From positions 124,001-188,000 of the forward strand of contig NZ_JAJIRP010000001.1 in NCBI RefSeq assembly GCF_025717555.1: 64,000 nt of DNA. The letters are read 5' to 3'. This DNA comes from Paucibacter sp. B2R-40. GTDB taxonomy: Bacteria > Pseudomonadota > Gammaproteobacteria > Burkholderiales > Burkholderiaceae_C. The notes under the pieces are model-generated. The model did not search any database. It saw only the letters and a program-made list of their open reading frames with translations, and was not told where the DNA came from. Of the stretch, positions 18,078 through 27,847 are shown one piece after another. The position numbers were made by a program, and so were the translations under genes. Each line of letters opens with the position of its first letter. Within the stretch, counting starts at the first letter, position 1.

Positions 18078-19457
18078 TCAGAGCTTCTTGATCAGCAGCG
18101 CGTAATAGAAACCATCCCAAACCGATGGCAGACCACCCGCTGCCTCGCCATTGTGAGTGAGCGGGAGCAGATGCCCGCTCATGCCGGCCACATCGATGTG
18201 TTTTGCATCACTTTGGCGTTGCAAAAATGCATCGACTTGGTGCTCGCCCTCGGCTTTGAAGATCGAGCAGGTGGCGTACACCAATCGCCCACCGGGCTTT
18301 AACGTAGGCCACAAGGCGTCCAGCAACTCGGCTTGAATGGCGGCCAGGTTGTCGATATCGCTGGGCCGGCGCAGCCAGCGCACGTCAGGGTGACGGCGCA
18401 CGATGCCGGAGGCGCTGCAAGGCGCGTCCAGCAAAATTGCATCGAACGGCCGCCCATCCCACCAAGCGGCCTCGCCGAGGGTTTGGCGGGCGTCGGCGGC
18501 CAGCGTCCGCGCCTTGACCTGCAAGCGCTGCAGATTGCCTTGCACGCGGGTCAAACGGGCTGCGTCGCTGTCCAAGGCGAGCAAATCCAGGTCGGCAAGC
18601 TCCAGCAAATGGGCGGTTTTGCCGCCCGGCGCCGAGCAGGCATCCAACACACGCGCGCCTGCCGCCAGCGCGGGCAGGGCAGCGAGCGCGCCCACCGTCA
18701 AGGGGGCGGCCAGTTGCGCCGCAGCGTCTTGCACCGACACATCACCGTCCGCAAAACCCGGCAAGGCAGTCACCGGCAGCGCCCGCTCCAACAGCAAGGC
18801 CTGCGGGGCCAGCGGCCCGACCGGCGTCGCCTTGATGCCGGCAGCGACCAAGCGAGCCAGATAGCTTTCGGTGCTGCCGCGCCGCGCATTGACGCGCAGC
18901 GTCATCGGCGGATGCTGGTTATTGGCGTGCAAAATCGCGTGCCAATGTTCCGGCCAGTCGGCGCGCACGCGGTCAATCCACCATTGCGGATGGTTGTAGG
19001 CGGCCGGCTCCGAGGCCTTGACAGCCAGCACGAGGGCGTCGCGCTCGCGCAAAAAGCGCCGCAACACCGCATTGACGAAGCCGGCGCTGGCCGGCGCGCG
19101 CTTGCGGGCCGCGCTGACCACCTGGTCGACCACGGTGTGATCGGTGTAGAGCGGCGCCACGCCAGGCGCGCCTGGCCACAGCAGCGCCAAGGCGCTGACC
19201 AGCAAGGCGTCGACCTTGGGCGGCGGCGCCTTGGGCGCCAGCAGCGCGCGCGCTGCTTCGGCACTGCCGAGCAAACGCAGCACATAAAAACTCAGCGCCT
19301 GGGTGGCCGGGCGCAACTCGGCCGGGCAGCGCGCCAGGACTTCGGTCAGCGAGCGGCCGGTACGCACCGCCTGCACGGCGTCAGCCACCTGCAGCATCAG
19401 GCGCTGCAGGGGCGGGGAGAGTTGCGGGGAAAGTTGCGGTTTGGGTTTTTCAGTCAC
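18078..19457 (-). CDS. rsmB: 16S rRNA (cytosine-967-C5)-methyltransferase RsmB
   Basis: RsmB methylates C967 of 16S rRNA using SAM. The 459-residue product has the NusB-like RNA-binding N-terminal domain (about 20-160). The catalytic domain shows the SAM loop DACSAPGGKTAHLLEL and the two catalytic Cys motifs, LDAPCSASGIVRRHPD and VYATCSIFKAEGEHQV. Length and order match the family. The start is GTG. It is the first gene of the leftward operon that continues with DUF4390 and the two-component pair, and it diverges from folE. Confidence 0.95.
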   Translation of the reverse strand: MTEKPKPQLSPQLSPPLQRLMLQVADAVQAVRTGRSLTEVLARCPAELRPATQALSFYVLRLLGSAEAARALLAPKAPPPKVDALLVSALALLWPGAPGVAPLYTDHTVVDQVVSAARKRAPASAGFVNAVLRRFLRERDALVLAVKASEPAAYNHPQWWIDRVRADWPEHWHAILHANNQHPPMTLRVNARRGSTESYLARLVAAGIKATPVGPLAPQALLLERALPVTALPGFADGDVSVQDAAAQLAAPLTVGALAALPALAAGARVLDACSAPGGKTAHLLELADLDLLALDSDAARLTRVQGNLQRLQVKARTLAADARQTLGEAAWWDGRPFDAILLDAPCSASGIVRRHPDVRWLRRPSDIDNLAAIQAELLDALWPTLKPGGRLVYATCSIFKAEGEHQVDAFLQRQSDAKHIDVAGMSGHLLPLTHNGEAAGGLPSVWDGFYYALLIKKL

Positions 19458-19564
19458 GCGGTCAGTGTAGGTCAGCGCCGCGAGCGGCCGCAGGCAAGAC
19501 CTGACACTGCGCGGGCTTTATATTGCGGCCACAATCGATGCCTTCAGCCTTAGCGAGAAGCTTT

Positions 19565-20284
19565 ATGAGCGGCGATTCATCCACAAAAATAAGCCTAGAT
19601 GCCCAGCAACTGGCGGCCCTGCCCGCGTCCGAGCGGGTGCGCATGCGTTTGGTCAGCGCCGGCTGCCGCCACCATGCGAATGACAATATCGCGGACTACA
19701 TCGAAGCCGGTGAGTTGGAGCAACTGCAGGCCGAGGTGCAGGCGCAAATGCAGGGCGTGTTGCGCGCGCTGGTGATCGACACCGACAGCGACCACAACAC
19801 CCAAGACACGGCGAAAAGAGTCGCCAAGATGTTCATGCAGGAGATCTTCAAGGGTCGCTATCAGCCCATGCCGGCGGTGACCGAGTTCCCGAATGTGACG
19901 CGGCTCAATGAGCTGATGATCGTCGGCCCGATCACCGTGCGCAGCGCCTGCTCGCACCATCTGTGCCCCATCATGGGCAAGGTCTGGATCGGCCTGCTGC
20001 CTAACGAGCATTCCAATCTGATCGGGCTGTCCAAGTACGCGCGGATTTGCGACTGGATCATGAGCCGCCCGCAGATTCAGGAAGAAGCCGTCACCATGCT
20101 GGCCAACGAATTGCAGGAACGCGTGCAGCCCGACGGACTTGCCATCGTGATGGAAGCCGACCATTTCTGCATGCATTGGCGCGGCGTCAAGGACAACGAG
20201 TCCAAGATGACCAATAGCGTGATGCGCGGCGCCTTCATGAAGGATGCCAATCTGCGCCGCGAGTTCCTGTCGCTGATTCGTTAG
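19565..20284 (+). CDS. folE: GTP cyclohydrolase I
   Basis: FolE converts GTP to dihydroneopterin triphosphate, the entry step to folate and to the queuosine precursor. The 239-residue protein has the tunnel-fold signature VRSACSHHLCPIMGK and the later Cys in DHFCMHWRGVK, together the zinc site. It also has KYARICDW, GLAIVMEA and the substrate-binding GRYQPMPAV region. I chose the ATG at 19565; an ATG at 19538 and a TTG at 19523 are in frame but extend beyond the usual N terminus. The queC gene lies 2.5 kb away, which fits the shared pathway but is not an operon. Confidence 0.93.
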   Translation: MSGDSSTKISLDAQQLAALPASERVRMRLVSAGCRHHANDNIADYIEAGELEQLQAEVQAQMQGVLRALVIDTDSDHNTQDTAKRVAKMFMQEIFKGRYQPMPAVTEFPNVTRLNELMIVGPITVRSACSHHLCPIMGKVWIGLLPNEHSNLIGLSKYARICDWIMSRPQIQEEAVTMLANELQERVQPDGLAIVMEADHFCMHWRGVKDNESKMTNSVMRGAFMKDANLRREFLSLIR

Positions 20285-20324
20285 AAATCTACTCGACCAC
20301 CGCTCGGCCCATCAAGGAAACCCC

Positions 20325-20747
20325 ATGCTTGTTCACCTTTTGTACGCCAGCCGCGCCGCCCATGCGATGAGCAGCCCCGACCTCGCCGCCATCCTCAAGC
20401 AGTCGCGTGAGCACAATGCCGGCGAGGGCATCACCGGCCTGCTCTGCCATAGCGACGGCGTCTTTATGCAGTTGCTCGAAGGCGGCCGCGACGCCGTCAA
20501 CGCCCGCTACCAGCGCATCGCCAGTGATCCGCGCCACAAAGATGTGATCCTGCTCAGCTACACCGAAATCGCCGAGCGCGAATTCGCCGGCTGGACCATG
20601 GGCCAGGTCAATCTGCACCGCCTCAACCCAGGTCTGGTGCTGAAGTACAGCGCCACCAGCCTGCTCGACCCCTACAGCATGAGCGGGCGCGCGATGTTGT
20701 CGCTGTTCCGCGAGCTGGTGAGCTCCGGCGCGATCGAGTGTTCTTGA
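20325..20747 (+). CDS. BLUF-domain blue-light photoreceptor (stand-alone)
   Basis: The 140-residue protein is essentially one BLUF domain, which binds FAD and changes its hydrogen bonds upon blue light. The key residues are visible: Tyr7 in HLLYASR, Asn31, the GEGITGLL turn, Gln49 in GVFMQLLEG and Trp90/Met92 in AGWTMG. About 45 residues after the core form the usual C-terminal helices. No output domain is attached, so signalling must go through a separate partner. It lies 40 bp after folE on the same strand and may be co-transcribed; the reason is not obvious. Confidence 0.92.
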   Translation: MLVHLLYASRAAHAMSSPDLAAILKQSREHNAGEGITGLLCHSDGVFMQLLEGGRDAVNARYQRIASDPRHKDVILLSYTEIAEREFAGWTMGQVNLHRLNPGLVLKYSATSLLDPYSMSGRAMLSLFRELVSSGAIECS

Positions 20748-20764
20748 TTCGAACCCGCTATGCC

Positions 20765-21925
20765 CTAGCGCCTGACGCGGCCGTCGCCGGTCAGCATTGA
20801 CAGCTCGACAAAGCTCGACGCGACGCGACGCCCCGGGCCGAAATTGACCGTGAAGCCGCCGGCGTTGTAGTTACTCAGGCTCTCCAGCCCGGCGATCAGA
20901 CCTTCACGCGTCAAGCTCTTGGCGCGGCGCAGGCCTTCGGTGAAGACCTTGGCGGCCAAAAATCCCTCCATGCCGGTGTAATTCGGGCGCAGCTCGCCGC
21001 CTGCTTTCTGCACCGCGGCCTGGTAGTCGGCCACCACGCCATGGCCAATCCCGAAGGGATACGGCATCACTTGGCTCACCACCACTCCCAGCGCCTCCTT
21101 GCCGAGCTCATCCGACAGCGCCTGGGTGCCCACAAATGAGACGTTATAGAACACACCGCCATAGCCGGCCTTGCGCGCTTCGCGGATAAAGGCCGCGCAG
21201 CTTTTGTAGGCGCTGACCATCACGATGGCCTCAGGGCGGCCCGGCACCAGCTCGCTCACCGCGCGTGCCACGTCGACCGTATTGCGCTCGACCGTGGCAG
21301 TGGCAACGGTGGCCAGCGACTGGCTGTTCAGGGCGCGGTTGACACCGGCCAAGCCGGCCTTGCCATAGGCGTCGTTCTGATAAAAGACCGAGATCTTCTT
21401 CAGGCCCAGGTTGGTCATTTGATTGACGATCAGCGCGGTCTCGTCGTAATAGGAGGCGCGCAAATGAAAAACCCAGCGGCTCATCGGCGCGCGCAACGCC
21501 TCGGCGCCGGTGAAGGGCCCAAACAGCGGCATGTGATGCTGGTTGATCAGCGGCAACGCCGCCAAAGTGGTGGGCGTGCCGACATAGCCGAACAGCGCCA
21601 GCACATCGTCTTCAATGAATTTGGCGGTATTGGCCTCGCAGCGCTGCGGCTCATAGCCATCATCCAGCGTCTGCAGATCGATCAAGCTGCCGGCTACACC
21701 GCCGGCCTCGTTGACAGCGTCGAAATACAGCTTGGCACCGGCCCGCATCTGCAGGCCCAGCTGGGCCGCAGGGCCGGTCAAGGGGGCGGACTGACCCAGC
21801 ACAATCCGCTTGCGCCCGCCGGCCTGTGCTTGCACCCCAGCAGGCAAAGATAGCGCGGCCATGGCGCTCAACACATGTCGACGAAGCAAGATCGAACTCC
21901 TCAATATCTGGCGAGGGTCAAGCAT
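20765..21925 (-). CDS. ABC transporter substrate-binding protein, branched-chain amino acid (LivJ-like) type
   Basis: The 386-residue protein starts with an export signal (RRHVLSAMAALSLPAGVQAQA). It continues as a type I periplasmic binding protein: VLGQSAPLTGPAAQLG, the segment around INQHHMPLFGPFTGAEALR, and FYQNDAYGKAGLAG, all typical of the Leu/Ile/Val or urea/amide family. It would capture a small ligand in the periplasm. No permease or ATPase gene adjoins it, so it is an orphan binding protein, perhaps for a sensor or a distant transporter. The ATG at 21925 gives a proper signal peptide; a TTG further upstream is less likely. Confidence 0.88.
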   Translation of the reverse strand: MLDPRQILRSSILLRRHVLSAMAALSLPAGVQAQAGGRKRIVLGQSAPLTGPAAQLGLQMRAGAKLYFDAVNEAGGVAGSLIDLQTLDDGYEPQRCEANTAKFIEDDVLALFGYVGTPTTLAALPLINQHHMPLFGPFTGAEALRAPMSRWVFHLRASYYDETALIVNQMTNLGLKKISVFYQNDAYGKAGLAGVNRALNSQSLATVATATVERNTVDVARAVSELVPGRPEAIVMVSAYKSCAAFIREARKAGYGGVFYNVSFVGTQALSDELGKEALGVVVSQVMPYPFGIGHGVVADYQAAVQKAGGELRPNYTGMEGFLAAKVFTEGLRRAKSLTREGLIAGLESLSNYNAGGFTVNFGPGRRVASSFVELSMLTGDGRVRR

Positions 21926-21993
21926 CGCCGCCAACGGCGAGCCCCTGCATTGTCCACTCGCCAAGAACGTGAATTGTTCTCACTCCAAGCAGA

Positions 21994-22539
21994 TCAAAGC
22001 GAGCGCGCTTCGCGGAAGCCATACATGCTGGCCAAGACACGCGTCGGGAACTGCGTGATCGCCTCATTGAACTGACCGACCGCCTGGTTGAAAAGCTGAC
22101 GAGCAAACGAGCGCTGACGTTCCACCATTTTCAGCTCATCGACCAAAGCATACAGATCGGCCTGCTCACGCAGCTCCGCATGATGCTCCAGCATCGACAT
22201 CAGCCGGGTCAAAGCAGCGGCGTGCACAGCGCTCGCCACCCCCAGCATGCCAACGGGCTCGGCCAAATAAGGTCGCGGCCTTGCGGCCTGCGCCGCTGCG
22301 CTCACTTCGGCCTGCGCCAGCTCCAAAGCTTCAAAAGTTGCACGCTCATTGCTGAGCAAAGGCTGCAACAGGATCAGCAGCTTGCTGCACAGCTGCGCAC
22401 GCGTCGTCAGATGCTCGTCAAGCTGCACAAACGCGGCGGCGATGGCATTGCGCAAACGCATCAAGCGGTTGTAGGCGCCAATGCCCCAGAACAGCAGCAG
22501 CGCCGCCACCGTCCACAACGCCCAATTCAAGTTGCTCAT
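21994..22539 (-). CDS. LemA family membrane protein
   Basis: The 181-residue protein has one N-terminal membrane helix ([18 protein letters not shown]) followed by [28 protein letters not shown], the LemA signature, and a C-terminal helix bundle ending [15 protein letters not shown]. LemA proteins are inner-membrane proteins with a large helical domain; their role is not settled. Its start codon overlaps the queC stop by 4 bp (ATGA), so translation is probably coupled. Confidence 0.87.
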   Translation of the reverse strand: MSNLNWALWTVAALLLFWGIGAYNRLMRLRNAIAAAFVQLDEHLTTRAQLCSKLLILLQPLLSNERATFEALELAQAEVSAAAQAARPRPYLAEPVGMLGVASAVHAAALTRLMSMLEHHAELREQADLYALVDELKMVERQRSFARQLFNQAVGQFNEAITQFPTRVLASMYGFREARSL

Positions 22540-23261
22540 GCCGCTGACTCACTGAACTCCTGAAAGCCCCGCGCGCGCAACTCACAGGCCGGGCAGCTGC
22601 CGCAGCCATAGCCCCAGCTGTGGCGCTGCGTGCGCTCACCCAGGTAGCAGGTATGGGTGTGTTCGACGATCAGCTCATTCAAGGCCGCACCGCCCAGGCT
22701 TTCGCTCAGTGCCCAGGTTTGCGCCTTGGTGATGAACATCAGCGGCGTCTCGACCGTCATCGGTGAGTCCAGCCCCAAACTCAGCGCCACCTGCAAGGCC
22801 TTGAGCGTGTTGTCGCGGCAATCGGGGTAGCCCGAGAAATCGGTCTCGCACATGCCACCCACCAGCACCGAGGCGCCGCGCCGGTAGGCCAGCGTGGCCG
22901 CAAAAGTCAGAAACAGCAAATTGCGGCCAGGCACAAAGGTATTGGGCAGGCCATTCGCCTGCATTTCGATGGCGCGATGCTCGGTCAGCGCGGTGCTGGA
23001 TATTTGGCCAAGCAAAGCGAGGTCCAGCAAATGATCTTCGCCCAGCTTGGCACCCCAGGCGGGGAAGCGAGCCATCAACTCGGCGCGTACGGTCTGCCGG
23101 CAGTCCAGCTCGACACGATGGCGCTGGCCGTAGTCGAAGCCTATGGTTTCAACCTCGGCATAACGGGCCAAGGCCCAGGCGAGGCAGGCGGTCGAGTCTT
23201 GGCCGCCGGAAAACAGCACCAGGGCTTTGCGGGCGGAGTTGGCTTGTGGATATTCACTCAT
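22536..23261 (-). CDS. queC: 7-cyano-7-deazaguanine (preQ0) synthase
   Basis: QueC makes preQ0 from carboxy-deazaguanine with ATP and ammonia, for queuosine in tRNA. The 241-residue product has the PP-loop [15 protein letters not shown] near the N terminus, [12 protein letters not shown], the [10 protein letters not shown] block and a zinc site of four Cys at the C terminus (HTCYLG, then [11 protein letters not shown]). I chose the ATG at 23261, which gives the family N terminus. The gene overlaps lemA by 4 bp and diverges from the MuiA-like gene. Confidence 0.95.
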   Translation of the reverse strand: MSEYPQANSARKALVLFSGGQDSTACLAWALARYAEVETIGFDYGQRHRVELDCRQTVRAELMARFPAWGAKLGEDHLLDLALLGQISSTALTEHRAIEMQANGLPNTFVPGRNLLFLTFAATLAYRRGASVLVGGMCETDFSGYPDCRDNTLKALQVALSLGLDSPMTVETPLMFITKAQTWALSESLGGAALNELIVEHTHTCYLGERTQRHSWGYGCGSCPACELRARGFQEFSESAA

Positions 23262-23403
23262 GCCGCCAGTGTGCCAGGGTCGGCGCTCGATATTGCACCC
23301 CACGGCCTGCGGCCTGCCCCGCCGAGCGGGGGCGAGCTTGCTCGGGGCGGCCCAGCGCGGCGCTCATGCTATGTTCTCGACTCGCGATTCTTGGAGCCCG
23401 CGC

Positions 23404-24978
23404 ATGACACCACGCTTGGTCTTTTTTCCCCTGCTGTTCGCCTTGCCTGGCCTCGCCCTGGCCCAAAGCAGCAAAATCAGCCAGGTGCTGGTCTACCCGG
23501 GCGGCGCCACGGTGGAGCGCGTGGCCAAGGTCGCGGCTGGCACGCAAACGCTCAAGCTCAGCTGCTTGACGAGCCGTTTCGACCTCGACTCGCTGCAATT
23601 GCAAGGCGAGGCCGGCACGCAGATCGGCGAGGTCAGTGTGCAGACCGTGGCACGCGAGCGCGCGCCCGAATGCGCGGCCAGCCCGCTCGACGCCAGCATC
23701 CGCGAGCTGGAAGACAAGCAAGCCGGCCTGAAGGCCGAGATCGATGCGCAAGAGCTGGTGCTGGGCTTTCTGAAGAATGTCGGCGCCAACCCCAGCGCTG
23801 GCAATCCAGCCGCCATTGCCGACACCGCCGAATCCTTGCGCCGCAGCGGCTTGGAGGCGATGCAGCGCCAGCAGCAGCTCTCGCGCAAAAAGCAGTTGAT
23901 CGAGCAAGACCTGAGCCCGCTGCTGGCCGAGCGTGAGCGCCTGGTCAAGGCCAACCCGCAGGTGCGCACATTGCAGATTCGCCTGGCCACGCGCCAAGCC
24001 GGCGAATTGCGGCTGAGCTACCGCCTATCCCAAGCCGGCTGGACACCGGTCTACCGCGCCCATTTGGACACTGCCAAAGCTCAGCTGCGCCTGGAGCGCC
24101 AAGCGCAGGTGGCGCAAAACAGCGGCGAGGATTGGAGCGGCGTGACGCTGCGCTTGTCAACCGTGCAGCCGCGCCAAAACACCGGCATCACGCCGCCACG
24201 GCCTTGGACGCTGGACCTGCTGCCGCCGCTCCAGGTTCTACAAGAAATGCAATATGCACGTGCAGCGCCCGCCGCCGCGCCACCTCCCCCTTTCATCCCG
24301 CCCCCTGAATTCAATGTCGCCGCCCCTGAGGCGCGCTTTGATGTCAGCGTCTTTCAAGGCGAGTTCGCCGCTGAGTTCCTGGTGCCGGGCCTGGTCAATG
24401 TGGCCAGCGACGGCCAACGCGTCGGCTACTCGCTGGGCAGCGAGCTGCTGGATGCACGCGTGTTGCGCCGGGTGCAGCCGCAGCAAGAGGCACAAGCCTT
24501 TTTGATGGCCGAGCTGGCCCGACCGGCCGGCTCCTGGCCGAGCGGCGCGCTGCAACTATTCCGTGATGGCGACTTCGTCGGCAACAGCCAGTTGAATCTG
24601 GGCAACGACGAGCGGCTGGACTTGTTCTTCGGTCGCGACGAAATGCTGCGTGTCACCGTCGAGCCCGAGCAGCGCAGCGGTGCCAACGCCGGTTTCATCG
24701 GCTCGCGTGCCGAGCAGAAAATCGGCCGCGCCTTTGTGCTGGAGAACCTGCACAAAAAGCCGGTGCTGCTGCAGGTGCTGGAGGCCGCGCCGGTGGCGCG
24801 GCATGAAGACATCCGTGTGCAGACCGTCTTCAATCCCACGCCCACTCAAGAGCCCTGGAAGAAGCAGCCCGGCGTGGTGGCCTGGGAGTTGCCGCTGGAG
24901 GCCGGCAAGTCAATGCGCATCACGGCCGACTATCTGATCACCTACCCCAAGGATGCACGAATAAGCGGGCTGCGTTAA
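23404..24978 (+). CDS. DUF4139/DUF4140 exported protein (MuiA-like)
   Basis: The 524-residue protein has a signal peptide (RLVFFPLLFALPGLALAQ) and a DUF4140 N-terminal part (SKISQVLVYPGGATVERVAKV). A coiled coil follows (about 100-200, ELEDKQAGLKAEIDAQ), then the DUF4139 beta-rich domain (YRLSQAGWTPVYRA ... GEDWSGVTLRLST ... VAWELPLEAG). The family includes the mucoidy inhibitor A proteins; its biochemical role is unclear. A Pro/Ala-rich linker lies around 290-305. GGAG precedes the ATG by 8 nt. A frame open upstream reaches into the queC promoter region and is not needed. Confidence 0.85.
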   Translation: MTPRLVFFPLLFALPGLALAQSSKISQVLVYPGGATVERVAKVAAGTQTLKLSCLTSRFDLDSLQLQGEAGTQIGEVSVQTVARERAPECAASPLDASIRELEDKQAGLKAEIDAQELVLGFLKNVGANPSAGNPAAIADTAESLRRSGLEAMQRQQQLSRKKQLIEQDLSPLLAERERLVKANPQVRTLQIRLATRQAGELRLSYRLSQAGWTPVYRAHLDTAKAQLRLERQAQVAQNSGEDWSGVTLRLSTVQPRQNTGITPPRPWTLDLLPPLQVLQEMQYARAAPAAAPPPPFIPPPEFNVAAPEARFDVSVFQGEFAAEFLVPGLVNVASDGQRVGYSLGSELLDARVLRRVQPQQEAQAFLMAELARPAGSWPSGALQLFRDGDFVGNSQLNLGNDERLDLFFGRDEMLRVTVEPEQRSGANAGFIGSRAEQKIGRAFVLENLHKKPVLLQVLEAAPVARHEDIRVQTVFNPTPTQEPWKKQPGVVAWELPLEAGKSMRITADYLITYPKDARISGLR

Positions 24979-25009
24979 TGCCAGCTGCTCGTTCAGCGCA
25001 ATGAAGAAA

Positions 25010-25040
25010 CAGCCCCCAGGCCTCATGGCGGGGGTGGCTG
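25010..25040. terminator. Imperfect GC hairpin between convergent genes
   Basis: CAGCC-CCC and GGGGG-T-GGCTG can pair with small bulges just after the MuiA-like gene and before the end of the leftward lipoprotein gene. No clear T-run follows. Confidence 0.4.
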
Positions 25041-25053
25041 CTTCAGCCCAAAC

Positions 25054-25797
25054 TTAAGGTGTCTTCAGCTCGAAAGTAGCGTCTTCGAGCTTTTCGCTGA
25101 AGCTCACATAGCTGCCCAGGCTGCTGTCGGCGTTCAACTGCAGGCATTGGCTGCCGGTGCGAGTGAAGCCGGTGGCCACCACTTTGGCGCTGCGCTCCAA
25201 GCAAAGCAGCACCCGCGCGCCATCTTGCTTGACCACCCAGGTGTCTACGAAATTGGCCTCAGCGCCACTACCGGCCTGGCAGCTGATGTACTCAATCCCG
25301 CTGCCGCCGGAGCCTGTGTCGCCAACCTTGGCTGTCCTGGAATAGCTCCCCTTGGTCACCGAAGCTTCGCAGCTGTCGTCCGCCAAAGACGCCTGGCCCT
25401 CGGCTTGAGCCGTGGCTGGGTCAAAGAAAGATTCGTAAACAGCGCTTTTCGATGTACCCAGAAAATTCAGCGTCATGCTCTGGCTCATATGACTGAATTG
25501 CTTGCCCAACACCGGATGGGTGCCTACGCCCGTCATCGGAGTGGTCGTCAGCACCATCGTCACCGCCGTGCCGGCGGCCGGTAAGCCCGCGCCGGTCACT
25601 ATGCCGCTGAGGTTCCAGGTATTGGCCTTGGTGTAGTACTGCGTCATGGCCGCTTGCAAATCGTAGGTGGTCGGCTTGACCGGTTCGGGCACCGGGTCGC
25701 TCCCGCCACCACCACCGCAGGCTTGCAAGGCCAGAACTAGGGTCGTCAAGGAGGCCGCAGCCGCAAGGCGTGCGGTCGATTTCAGTTGCGTGTACAT
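25054..25797 (-). CDS. Predicted lipoprotein, function unknown
   Basis: The 247-residue product begins with a lipoprotein signal peptide (AAASLTTLVLALQAC, Cys at about residue 27) followed by a Gly/Ser/Pro spacer. It should be lipid-anchored in the envelope. The rest is beta-rich with two Cys pairs (DDSCEAS, YISCQAG, LLCLERS, SQCLQL). I recognise no family. The ATG at 25797 has GAGGG upstream and gives the complete signal; the frame is open further but the extension is not signal-like. Confidence 0.75.
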   Translation of the reverse strand: MYTQLKSTARLAAAASLTTLVLALQACGGGGGSDPVPEPVKPTTYDLQAAMTQYYTKANTWNLSGIVTGAGLPAAGTAVTMVLTTTPMTGVGTHPVLGKQFSHMSQSMTLNFLGTSKSAVYESFFDPATAQAEGQASLADDSCEASVTKGSYSRTAKVGDTGSGGSGIEYISCQAGSGAEANFVDTWVVKQDGARVLLCLERSAKVVATGFTRTGSQCLQLNADSSLGSYVSFSEKLEDATFELKTP

Positions 25798-26072
25798 GGG
25801 TTTCCCTCGGAACGTGAATGAATAGCCTATCGAAAGACTGTTTGAACAGCGCCTCTTGCTGGGCGTTTTGGCCCGAGCGGGTGTTTGAAAGCCGACCCGT
25901 TGGCCCAACCGGACTTTGAATCCGGCGCGACTCTAAGAGGGTCATCCCGGCTTGGGCTATCCTCCCTTGGGGGGGCGGCCGGCCATGTTCTGTCGCCAAG
26001 CATGAGCTGCCAGACTCTGCGGTGCGGCGGCCGCCCATGCAGCAGACTCACCAGCAGAACAAGGACTCTCAG

Positions 26073-27647
26073 ATGTGCACCGTGATTGCCATTGGGCCGC
26101 GCGCCAGTGTTGACGGCTCGACCCTGCTCAGCCATTCCGACAGCGGCCAAGACTCGCGGGTGCGCAAGATCCCCGCGCAGGATCACACGCCCGGTGCGAT
26201 GGCGCCGGTGCACTGGGGCCTGCAAAACATCGTCAAACCCGAGCTCGACCATTTCGGCGAGGTGATCGGCGAGATCGCCCAAGTGCCGCACACCTTCGCC
26301 TACTTCCACTCGGCCTATTCGCATCTCAACGAGCACCAGCTCGCGATCGCCGAAAGCACCACCTCGCAGCGCCCCGAGCTGAAATGCGCACGCGGCGAAG
26401 GCGAGCAGATCATGACCGTCGAGCAGGCGATGGTGTTTGCGCTGCAGCGCTGCCGGCACGCTCGCGAGGCGGTCTTGCTCGTAGGCGAGCTGATGGAGCG
26501 GCATGGTTTTCTGAGCAGTTGCGGCGATGGCAGCGAGCTGCTGTGCATCGCTGACCCTGACGAGGTCTGGGTGGTCGAGATCGTCGGCGTCGGCCCGGGC
26601 TGGCGCGCGAACAGCGGCGCACCCGGCGCGATCTGGGCGGCCCGCCGCATGGAGGACGACCATGCGCTGATCGTCGCCAACTGGAGCATTCTGCGCGAGC
26701 TGGATCTGGGCGACAGCGAGCGCTATTTGGCCTGCGCGCATGTGCAGAGTTATGCCATCGAGCGCGGCTGGTTCCGGCCCGAAGCCGGCCGACCCTTTGA
26801 TTGGCAGCAGGCCTATATCCCGCTGCCGCATGAATGGGCGACATCCAGGCTATGGCTGTTCTACGCCGATGTCGCGCCGAAGCTGCGGCCCTGGCCGGTG
26901 CGCCGGCTGGAGGGTGACCGCTACGCGACGCTCGATGCCTACCATCAGATCGTGGAGCCGCTGGACATCTATCCCTTCTCGGTCGCGCCCGAGCGCAAGC
27001 TGGGCCTGGGCGATGTGATGGCTTTTCATCGCTCGACCTTTGAAGGCACGATCTACGACATCACCGAGCAGCCGCAATGGCAAGTCGCCGATGCGAGTGG
27101 GCATGTGGCCAAAAGCTCGCTGGCCACGCCCTTCCCTAACCCCGATCTGCGCCGGCTCCTGCGCCTGACGCATCGCCGCCCGGTGGCCCGGCATTTCGGC
27201 CACCTCAGCGTGATCTGCCAGCTGCGCCGCGGCCTGCCCGCCGACATCGCCGCTGTCTACTGGCTGGCGCTCGACAACCCGCATGTCAGCAGCTGGATCC
27301 CCATGCATGTGGGCATAGACGCGCTGCATCCCTGCTTCAGCGAGTACGACCCTGAGCAGTTCAGCGCAACATCGGCGCGCTGGTGCATAGATTTTGTCGA
27401 CAACCTGATGCAGCTGGCCTACCAAAAAGCGCTGCCGTTTCTGCTGGCGCGGCGCGCCCAATTCGAAGCCGAGCTGATGGCGGGCTGGCAGGCGCTGGAC
27501 TTGCGTTTGCAGCATGAGCCCAGTGAAGCAGAGCGGCGCGCCTCGGCGACCGCCTTCGCCCAGGTCAGCATGGCCAGCGTGCCGGTTTTCTATACCGCGC
27601 TGCGCGACTTGTTGATCACGCAGCTGACGCACAAGCGCCAAGGCTGA
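26073..27647 (+). CDS. Peptidase C69 / U34 family dipeptidase
   Basis: The 524-residue protein begins MCTVIAIGPRASVDGSTLL, the hallmark of the Ntn-hydrolase dipeptidases: the Cys after Met becomes the N-terminal nucleophile. Further family features are WVVEIVGVGPGW and WEHA-like HEWATSRLW. It likely cleaves dipeptides in the cytoplasm, since no signal peptide precedes Cys2. Because Cys2 must be exposed, the ATG at 26073 (AAGGA upstream) is the start and the longer open frame is not used. A perfect hairpin follows the gene. Confidence 0.88.
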   Translation: MCTVIAIGPRASVDGSTLLSHSDSGQDSRVRKIPAQDHTPGAMAPVHWGLQNIVKPELDHFGEVIGEIAQVPHTFAYFHSAYSHLNEHQLAIAESTTSQRPELKCARGEGEQIMTVEQAMVFALQRCRHAREAVLLVGELMERHGFLSSCGDGSELLCIADPDEVWVVEIVGVGPGWRANSGAPGAIWAARRMEDDHALIVANWSILRELDLGDSERYLACAHVQSYAIERGWFRPEAGRPFDWQQAYIPLPHEWATSRLWLFYADVAPKLRPWPVRRLEGDRYATLDAYHQIVEPLDIYPFSVAPERKLGLGDVMAFHRSTFEGTIYDITEQPQWQVADASGHVAKSSLATPFPNPDLRRLLRLTHRRPVARHFGHLSVICQLRRGLPADIAAVYWLALDNPHVSSWIPMHVGIDALHPCFSEYDPEQFSATSARWCIDFVDNLMQLAYQKALPFLLARRAQFEAELMAGWQALDLRLQHEPSEAERRASATAFAQVSMASVPVFYTALRDLLITQLTHKRQG

Positions 27648-27660
27648 GGGCAGCCAAAGA

Positions 27661-27682
27661 AAGCGTGATGACGATCACGCTT
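27661..27682 (+). terminator. Perfect 9-bp hairpin after the dipeptidase gene
   Basis: AAGCGTGAT and ATCACGCTT are exact complements with a 4-nt loop, 13 bp past the stop codon. An outer pair AGCCAA (27652-27657) / TTGGCT (27696-27701) can close a larger stem. No T-run follows. Confidence 0.5.
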
Positions 27683-27847
27683 GCCCCTGATTTGCTTGGC
27701 TTCCCCCCCGGATTTGCGGGATCACGCCAAGCCTGCTTCAAACCTATATTTCAAGTGCCGTCTCATCTCGGTGCTTGGGTGGATAGATCGGTTCGATTCC
27801 AGATTCCGCTTTGGCACCGCGCTCACCGAAGCCTTTGGAGCCCCGCC

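Noticed and set aside
18333-19553. 406-codon rightward frame opposite rsmB
   Set aside because: Gln/Arg/Gly-rich translation with no fold; rsmB on the other strand has all catalytic motifs.
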